Shown here: positions 5,845-5,934 of the stretch, in pieces
How the letters are laid out: every line of letters begins with the position of its first letter
Position numbering within the stretch: the first letter of the stretch is position 1
Assembly (NCBI GenBank): GCA_023415935.1
Contig: JAEZIX010000054.1
Coordinates: 1 to 5,934 of the forward strand
Direction of reading: 5' to 3'
Source: Cyanobacteria bacterium OH_CDB_20
GTDB lineage: Bacteria > Cyanobacteriota > Vampirovibrionia > Gastranaerophilales > Gastranaerophilaceae
DNA length: 5,934 bases
The notes under the pieces: generated by a model
Databases searched by the model: none
Seen by the model: only the letters and a program-made list of their open reading frames with translations
What the model was told of the DNA's origin: nothing
Translations under genes and position numbers: made by a program

Positions 5845-5873
5845 TTGACATTGGACTTTGCCCAAGGTAACAT
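5845..5873 (+). promoter_or_regulatory. Possible divergent promoter pointing out of the right edge
   Basis: A perfect -35 box TTGACA (5845-5850) is followed after 17 bp by TAACAT (5868-5873), a 4-of-6 match to the -10 box. The predicted start is near 5880. No start codon with a ribosome site is visible before the window ends, so the gene it would serve lies outside or does not exist. The element overlaps the upstream region of the minus-strand operon. Confidence 0.3.
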
Positions 5874-5878
5874 TTATA

Positions 5879-5930
5879 TTGTGAAATAATGTAATTAGGA
5901 AAAGTCTCTTATTTTGCTTGTATTTCACAA
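5879..5930. repeat. Inverted repeat with Rex-like half-sites
   Basis: TTGTGAAATA (5879-5888) and its exact complement TATTTCACAA (5921-5930) face each other across 32 bp, with arm centres 42 bp apart. Each arm contains the TTGTGAA half of the Rex operator, which in its intact form has the two halves nearly touching. It lies over 50 bp upstream of the -35 box of the ADH operon and at the predicted start of the possible outward promoter. It could be a split operator, or an RNA hairpin in an outward transcript. Confidence 0.4.
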
Positions 5931-5934
5931 GTAT

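Noticed and set aside
5782..5934. 51-codon minus-strand frame open from the right edge to a TAA just before the operon ribosome site
   Set aside because: It could be the tail of an upstream gene, but it runs through a near-consensus promoter, its residues look random, and nothing in it is recognisable. An open run of this length is not rare when three frames are examined. Sequence beyond the edge would decide.

Overview
The window is AT-rich, plasmid-free-looking bacterial chromosome. It holds four complete protein genes, one gene cut by the left edge, and several compact control regions. No mobile element, CRISPR array, tRNA or rRNA is visible. The gene set is anaerobe-like: a HacA/LeuC-type dehydratase subunit, a cytosolic GH57 glucan enzyme, an iron-type butanol-dehydrogenase-like ADH and a C_GCAxxG_C_C redox protein. 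With the low GC, this fits a fermentative gut bacterium. My best guess is a non-photosynthetic cyanobacterial relative (Melainabacteria/Gastranaerophilales), with Clostridia-like Firmicutes as the alternative. This assignment is inference from gene flavour only.

Layout, left to right. (1) Positions 1-276: a minus-strand gene of unknown function leaves through the left edge. It has a good promoter that diverges from the leuC promoter, and a T7A7 tract lies almost midway between the two. (2) 277-1545, plus: leuC, the large subunit of 3-isopropylmalate dehydratase. No leuD follows. (3) 1546-1948: a 403-base gene-free stretch. Its left part has three tandem hairpins. The leftmost reads as a much better intrinsic terminator on the minus strand than on the plus strand, which suggests a roughly 95-nt minus-strand small RNA. 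Its right part is AT-rich and ends in the promoter of the next gene. (4) 1949-4216, plus: a 755-residue GH57 enzyme. (5) 5769-4217, minus: a two-gene operon encoding a cysteine-rich C_GCAxxG_C_C protein and then an iron-containing alcohol dehydrogenase. The two are joined by a TAATG stop/start overlap and driven by a near-consensus extended -10 promoter. (6) Right flank: a 10-bp inverted repeat whose arms resemble Rex half-sites, plus a possible outward promoter.

The GH57 gene and the ADH operon converge with no base between their stop codons. The junction is the exact centre of a 22-bp perfect palindrome made from the mirrored ends of both reading frames. Functionally, GH57 would act on storage alpha-glucan and so feed glycolysis. 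The ADH would reoxidise NAD(P)H by reducing aldehydes in fermentation. The C_GCAxxG protein is a probable partner in redox metabolism. LeuC serves leucine (or a related 2-oxoacid) biosynthesis and appears to be an independent unit.
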